From positions 1 through 8,929 of the forward strand of contig JACCVB010000034.1 of the NCBI GenBank assembly GCA_013698385.1: a DNA stretch of 8,929 nucleotides. The letters run 5' to 3'. This DNA comes from Chloroflexota bacterium. GTDB lineage: Bacteria; Chloroflexota; Limnocylindria; Limnocylindrales; CSP1-4. Numbering within the stretch: position 1 is the first letter of the stretch; each line of letters begins with the position of its first letter. Shown here one piece after another: positions 6,409-8,929 of the stretch. The notes under the pieces were generated by a model that made no database searches, was not told the origin of the DNA, and saw only the letters and a list, made by a program, of their open reading frames with translations. Made by a program: the position numbers and the translations under genes.

Positions 6409-6440
6409 CTCGTCGCTCGTCAGCTTGTCGCTCGTTCAGC
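6407..6440. repeat. Imperfect tandem repeat at the aceE/TetR convergent junction
   Basis: AGCTCGTCGCTCGTCAGC at 6407-6424 is repeated as AGCTTGTCGCTCGTTCAGC at 6422-6440, with a 15-base offset. It includes the last two bases of the aceE stop codon and the TetR stop codon. The 27-base gap between the stops has no hairpin terminator, so transcripts from the two genes may overlap. Confidence 0.6.
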
Positions 6441-7059
6441 GGCCGGGTTTCGCCCTGGCTCGTGGTTTCTTCGCCGCTGCCCGCGCTTCGAGCCACGGCA
6501 CCATGACCTCGACGCACAGGTCGGCCGCCATCCGGCTCGAGATGCCACGCGACTGCAGGGCGAAGAATGCCGGCGGCCCGATCACGGCGGCCACCAGGGC
6601 CAGGGCCGTCTTGTCGTGCTTCAGGGGCCCCAGCGAGCTGCGCATCAGGACGTCGACGTCGCGGTAGTAGCGGTCGACGCCGCCTGACCACGCCTCGACG
6701 AGATACGGCTCCTGGCGGTACAGCTGCCAGGCTGTCGCACTCCGGGCGTAGAACGCCGCCAGCTCCTTCGCCAGACGGGTGATCCGCTCACGGATCCCGT
6801 CGACGCCGTCGAAGATCGCGGGGGTCGGCGGCCGCAGCTCCGCGAGGATTTCGTCGAACACGGCGTCGGCAAGGTCCTGCAGGTCAGGAAAGTGGTTGCG
6901 GACGGTCGCCGGCGCGACGTCCGCCTCCTTCGCGATCGCCAGATTGGACGCTGCGGCTGCGCCCCGATCGCGATACACGCGCGCCGCAGCGGCCACGATC
7001 CGGGCCCGCGTTTCGTTCTTGGGCTCCGTGCGCTTCCCGAGGGCATAGGGACGTGGCAC
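6436..7059 (-). CDS. TetR/AcrR-family transcriptional regulator
   Basis: A 207-residue dimeric repressor type. The N-terminal three-helix domain (about 13-62) starts with ETRARIVAAAARVYRDRG, and the helix-turn-helix is NLAIAKEADVAPATVRNHFPDL at about 39-60, close to the family consensus. The remaining helices (about 63-190) form the ligand-binding and dimer domain, which varies too much to name a ligand. The tail is strongly basic (AAAKKPRARAKPGR). The start is GTG 7059, with AAAGGA five bases upstream. It is divergent from the membrane-protein gene at 7145, and a 21-base palindrome between them is a probable operator, implying that it represses itself and the membrane-protein genes. It converges on aceE with 27 bases between stops; I see no reason to link the two functionally. 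Confidence 0.93.
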   Translation of the reverse strand: MPRPYALGKRTEPKNETRARIVAAAARVYRDRGAAAASNLAIAKEADVAPATVRNHFPDLQDLADAVFDEILAELRPPTPAIFDGVDGIRERITRLAKELAAFYARSATAWQLYRQEPYLVEAWSGGVDRYYRDVDVLMRSSLGPLKHDKTALALVAAVIGPPAFFALQSRGISSRMAADLCVEVMVPWLEARAAAKKPRARAKPGR

Positions 7060-7079
7060 GTGGATCCTTTCCGAAACTA

Positions 7080-7100
7080 TTGACTACCGGTGGTAGTTAA
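7080..7100. promoter_or_regulatory. Probable TetR-type operator
   Basis: Nine-base arms TTGACTACC and GGTAGTTAA flank GGT; the inner six bases, ACTACC and GGTAGT, are perfectly complementary and the outer part has one mismatch. It begins 20 bases upstream of the TetR start and covers the -35 box of the divergent promoter, where bound repressor would block both directions. Confidence 0.7.
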
Positions 7101-7109
7101 ATGTAGCAT
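7080..7109 (+). promoter_or_regulatory. Sigma-70-type promoter of the membrane-protein genes
   Basis: TTGACT (7080-7085) and TAGCAT (7104-7109) are 18 bases apart, the best -35/-10 pair I see in the window. Transcription would start near 7116, leaving a leader of about 29 bases before ATG 7145. The -35 box lies inside the palindrome at 7080-7100. A minus-strand promoter for the TetR gene probably overlaps (TTAACT at 7095-7100), but its -10 is unclear. Confidence 0.6.
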
Positions 7110-7144
7110 CGGCCGCGTCCCTGTGGCCGCATCTGGTGGAAGAC

Positions 7145-7642
7145 ATGGACTGGCTGGTCGTCGTCGTACAGTGGCTCCACGTTCTGCTCGGCATTCTCTG
7201 GTTCGGCAACGCGCTCGCTCTTGCCGTCATCGTGATTCCGGCGATGAACCGGCTCCCGATCGTCAGGCAACGCGAGATCGGCGGGGCGATCGGGCTCCGC
7301 TCCAACCGGATCTTCCCGGTGGTCGTCCCGTTGATCATCCTCCTCGGCATCGCACGCGGCACGGTTCTCGGGCCGATCAAGAGCCTGGACATCCTGTTCG
7401 GGACGGCGTACGGCCTGACCTGGCTGGCCGCTCTCGTCGTGACCACGCTGACGTTCATTTGGGGTCTCCGCGTCATCGTCCCGGCTGTGGAGGCGATGGA
7501 GCGGGCGCCGGTGAACGCTCACGGCACGCCGACAGCTGCGCTCATCGCGGCGACCGATCGCGCCAAGCGGCTGGTCCTCGTCGAGCTGATCGGCTTCCTC
7601 GGGATCTACACGTGCATGATCCTCATGCGCTTCGGACTGTGA
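7145..7642 (+). CDS. Four-helix integral membrane protein, possible TetR target
   Basis: A 165-residue protein with four hydrophobic segments, roughly 4-33, 57-76, 83-112 and 142-161, and almost no soluble domains beyond two short loops. The first helix carries a histidine (QWLHVLLGILWFGNALAL), a pattern seen in DUF2269- and CopD-like membrane proteins, but I cannot confirm membership. A loop with NAHGTPTAALIAATDRAKR joins helices 3 and 4. ATG 7145 is preferred because GGTGGA lies four bases upstream; an in-frame GTG at 7136 would add three residues (168 in total) but has no ribosome binding site. The gene is divergent from the TetR repressor, with the likely operator over its promoter, so it is probably induced by whatever ligand the repressor senses. 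Transport or efflux is possible but unproven. Confidence 0.85.
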   Translation: MDWLVVVVQWLHVLLGILWFGNALALAVIVIPAMNRLPIVRQREIGGAIGLRSNRIFPVVVPLIILLGIARGTVLGPIKSLDILFGTAYGLTWLAALVVTTLTFIWGLRVIVPAVEAMERAPVNAHGTPTAALIAATDRAKRLVLVELIGFLGIYTCMILMRFGL

Positions 7643-7732
7643 CATACCGCTTGCCCTGACGGTGGGCTTGTTGATGACGGGGATCGCGACACTCCAGGCC
7701 GACGTCCTGCCGCGTCCCGCCGCAGTGTTGCT

Positions 7733-8164
7733 GTGGCAGCGCTCGTGACCGGGCCGGCGCGCACGCGTCCATCGTTGGCGGCCCGGATCGCGGCCATGTT
7801 GTTCGTCGGCGATGCCGGTTTCGGGATCGCGATGCCGCTCGCGCTGGCCTACCGCGCCAGAACGGGCCGATTGCCCATGACTCCGTGGGGCTTCCGGGCG
7901 TTCGAAGGTGGCCCGTTCGATCGGCTCGATCCGGCGGCGTTCGCGGTGCTCGGCGCAGCGCTGGTCGGGGTCTGCGCCGCGGACGCCGTCGCGGGACGCT
8001 GGCTGTGGCGCGGAGAGCGTCGGGGTGCGGTGCTCGGTCTGGCGATGACGCCGCCGGCCGTCGCGCTCGGCGCAGGCTATCTGCTGCCTCTCCTGCTGAT
8101 CTCTGTCCCGATCCGGCTGGCGATGGTCGCGGCCGCATGGCGGGGGCTCGGCGTCCGCGGCTGA
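7733..8164 (+). CDS. Small integral membrane protein of unknown function
   Basis: A 143-residue protein with three or four hydrophobic segments, about 16-40, 69-90, 97-116 and 114-137 (the last two may be one hairpin). A conserved-looking loop between helices 1 and 2, TGRLPMTPWGFRAFEGGPFDRLDP, suggests a family with a fixed periplasmic or cytoplasmic loop; I do not recognise it by name. The start is uncertain: GTG 7733, GTG 7745 and ATG 7797 all lack a Shine-Dalgarno sequence. GTG 7745 overlaps the TGA of a 24-codon frame starting at 7674, which could allow translational coupling. It lies 90 bases after the preceding membrane-protein gene on the same strand with no terminator between, so both are probably under the TetR-controlled promoter. 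Confidence 0.75.
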   Translation: MAALVTGPARTRPSLAARIAAMLFVGDAGFGIAMPLALAYRARTGRLPMTPWGFRAFEGGPFDRLDPAAFAVLGAALVGVCAADAVAGRWLWRGERRGAVLGLAMTPPAVALGAGYLLPLLLISVPIRLAMVAAAWRGLGVRG

Positions 8165-8213
8165 TGTCGCCGGGTGATGCCGCCACGCGCCGCCCCGGCC
8201 TTTCACCTCGCTC

Positions 8214-8272
8214 GCCCGAACGCGTGCCCGAATGCGTTCCAGCGGCGCCCCAGCGGTGCAGCCGGGGCGCCG
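8214..8272 (+). terminator. Hairpin and short tandem repeat after the membrane-protein genes
   Basis: A perfect nine-base inverted repeat, CGGCGCCCC (8243-8251) and GGGGCGCCG (8264-8272), with a 12-base loop, lies 78 bases after the stop at 8164. No T-tract follows, so termination is uncertain. Just before it, GCCCGAACGCGT (8214-8225) is repeated with one change at 8226-8237. Confidence 0.45.
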
Positions 8273-8415
8273 ACTCCCGGCTCGTCACACGACTGTTATG
8301 TCCGCTTGTCGCAGCAACGTGCGATCGCGTCCCGTCAGCCGGTACCGTCGAAAGCGTCGATGTCGACCGTCGGTCTTCGCCGGTCGTGACCCAGACACAC
8401 CAGGGAGATTGACGG

Positions 8416-8895
8416 ATGCCTCACGACAACCTGAACGATCCGAATCGTGTGAACGACCCGAACCGTATGAACGACCCGAACCGTATGAACGACCCGGCCC
8501 GTCCGTACGACCCCGCGGCCGATGCTGACGGCACGGCCGTCGAGAACGAAGAGCACGGCAACGAGGCCATGGGCGCCGGAGCCGGTGCCCTCGGCGGCGC
8601 GGCCGTCGGCATGGCCGTTGGTGGCCCCCCGGGCGCAGTCGTCGGTGGCGCGATCGGCGCCGTCGGTGGCGCGCTCGCGGGCGAGTCGACCGAAGGCGAT
8701 GACGGAACCGGCGCCGCTGCCGGCGGACTCGGCGGCGGCGTCGCCGGCGCAGTCGTCGGTGGTGCGATCGCCGGACCTCCGGGTGCCGTGGTCGGTGGCG
8801 CTGTTGGCGCGGCCGGTGGTGCCGGTGCCGGTGACCAGGCCGAGGAAGAGGCCGAAGAGACCCATCCGGACCAGCGGTCCGAGCTTCCTCGCTGA
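8416..8895 (+). CDS. Glycine-zipper protein with N-terminal hexapeptide repeats
   Basis: A 159-residue protein in three parts. Residues 7-30 are four copies of NDPNR(M/V), the last changed to NDPARP, matching an 18-base DNA repeat at 8434-8505. Residues 34-51 are acidic. Residues 52-139 are two glycine-zipper hairpins with GxxxG spacing, 52-89 and 98-139, in which GPPGAVVGGA(I/V)GA recurs 50 residues apart. The tail (140-159) is acidic. There is no signal peptide. Such zippers pack in membranes as helix hairpins and also occur in stress-related surface proteins; the function here is unknown. ATG 8416 has AGGGAG eight bases upstream. The 250 bases before it hold a hairpin and no promoter I can place with confidence. 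The window ends 34 bases after the stop. Confidence 0.85.
   Translation: MPHDNLNDPNRVNDPNRMNDPNRMNDPARPYDPAADADGTAVENEEHGNEAMGAGAGALGGAAVGMAVGGPPGAVVGGAIGAVGGALAGESTEGDDGTGAAAGGLGGGVAGAVVGGAIAGPPGAVVGGAVGAAGGAGAGDQAEEEAEETHPDQRSELPR
8434..8505 (+). repeat. 18-base in-frame tandem repeat
   Basis: Four units encode NDPNRV, NDPNRM, NDPNRM and NDPARP. Units 2 and 3 are identical in DNA, unit 1 differs by a few bases, and unit 4 diverges in its second half. Copy number probably varies between strains by slippage. Confidence 0.9.
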
Positions 8896-8929
8896 CCCCT
8901 CGTCCGCGAACACACGGCCGCGGCTCCGT

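Noticed and set aside
7097..8206. A 369-codon minus-strand frame opposite the membrane proteins
   Set aside because: The translation is rich in R, D, E and H with no fold signature, whereas the plus-strand frames show clear membrane helices.
8335..8913. Minus-strand frames opposite the glycine-zipper gene, one with a VVHTVRVVHT-type repeat
   Set aside because: The repeat is the antisense reading of the 18-base NDPNRM repeat, and the plus-strand frame has a good ribosome binding site.
1..8929. tRNA, rRNA, riboswitch or transposon ends
   Set aside because: I saw no cloverleaf arms, conserved rRNA segments, transposase motifs or flanking target duplications. A covariance-model scan would be needed to exclude small structured RNAs.

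Overview
The window comes from a very GC-rich bacterial chromosome. Coding regions strongly prefer G or C at third codon positions, GTG starts are common, and the two best-placed promoters have an actinobacterial-style TAnnnT hexamer directly in front of the start codon. The single-chain, AceE-type pyruvate dehydrogenase E1, the DUF2255 protein and the KdpE-like response regulator would fit an actinomycete or a high-GC Chloroflexota lineage. The sequence alone does not settle which. I see no phage, transposase, CRISPR or rRNA/tRNA signature.

Layout: (1) 1-623, minus strand: nicotinamidase (pncA), with a leaderless-type promoter. (2) 624-955: non-coding, with two copies of a short inverted repeat and a rho-independent terminator on the minus strand. 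(3) 956-1195, minus strand: a 79-residue disordered acidic protein with a strong ribosome binding site. It is divergent from (4) 1442-1672, plus strand: a 76-residue two-helix ferritin-like protein, closed by a strong hairpin terminator at 1701-1728. (5) 1766-2825, minus strand: a small one-helix membrane protein followed by an OmpR/KdpE-type response regulator with no kinase in view. (6) 2826-3322: about 500 bases without a gene, carrying three hairpin repeats about 60 bases apart and then a 20-base direct repeat. (7) 3323-6408, plus strand: a DUF2255 protein, then aceE 26 bases downstream. (8) 6436-7059, minus strand: a TetR-type repressor. It is divergent from (9) 7145-8164, plus strand: two small multi-helix membrane proteins. 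A 21-base palindrome overlapping the -35 box between them is the likely TetR operator. (10) 8416-8895, plus strand: a glycine-zipper protein with an N-terminal hexapeptide repeat and an internally duplicated zipper.

Most of the content is housekeeping: NAD salvage, entry of pyruvate into the TCA cycle, and regulation. I do not see a convincing new multi-gene system. The items most worth a second look are the hairpin array at 3049-3209, the matching leaderless promoters in front of pncA and the DUF2255 gene, the TetR operator with its membrane-protein target, the orphan half-ferritin, and the terminator-supported small disordered gene at 956-1195.
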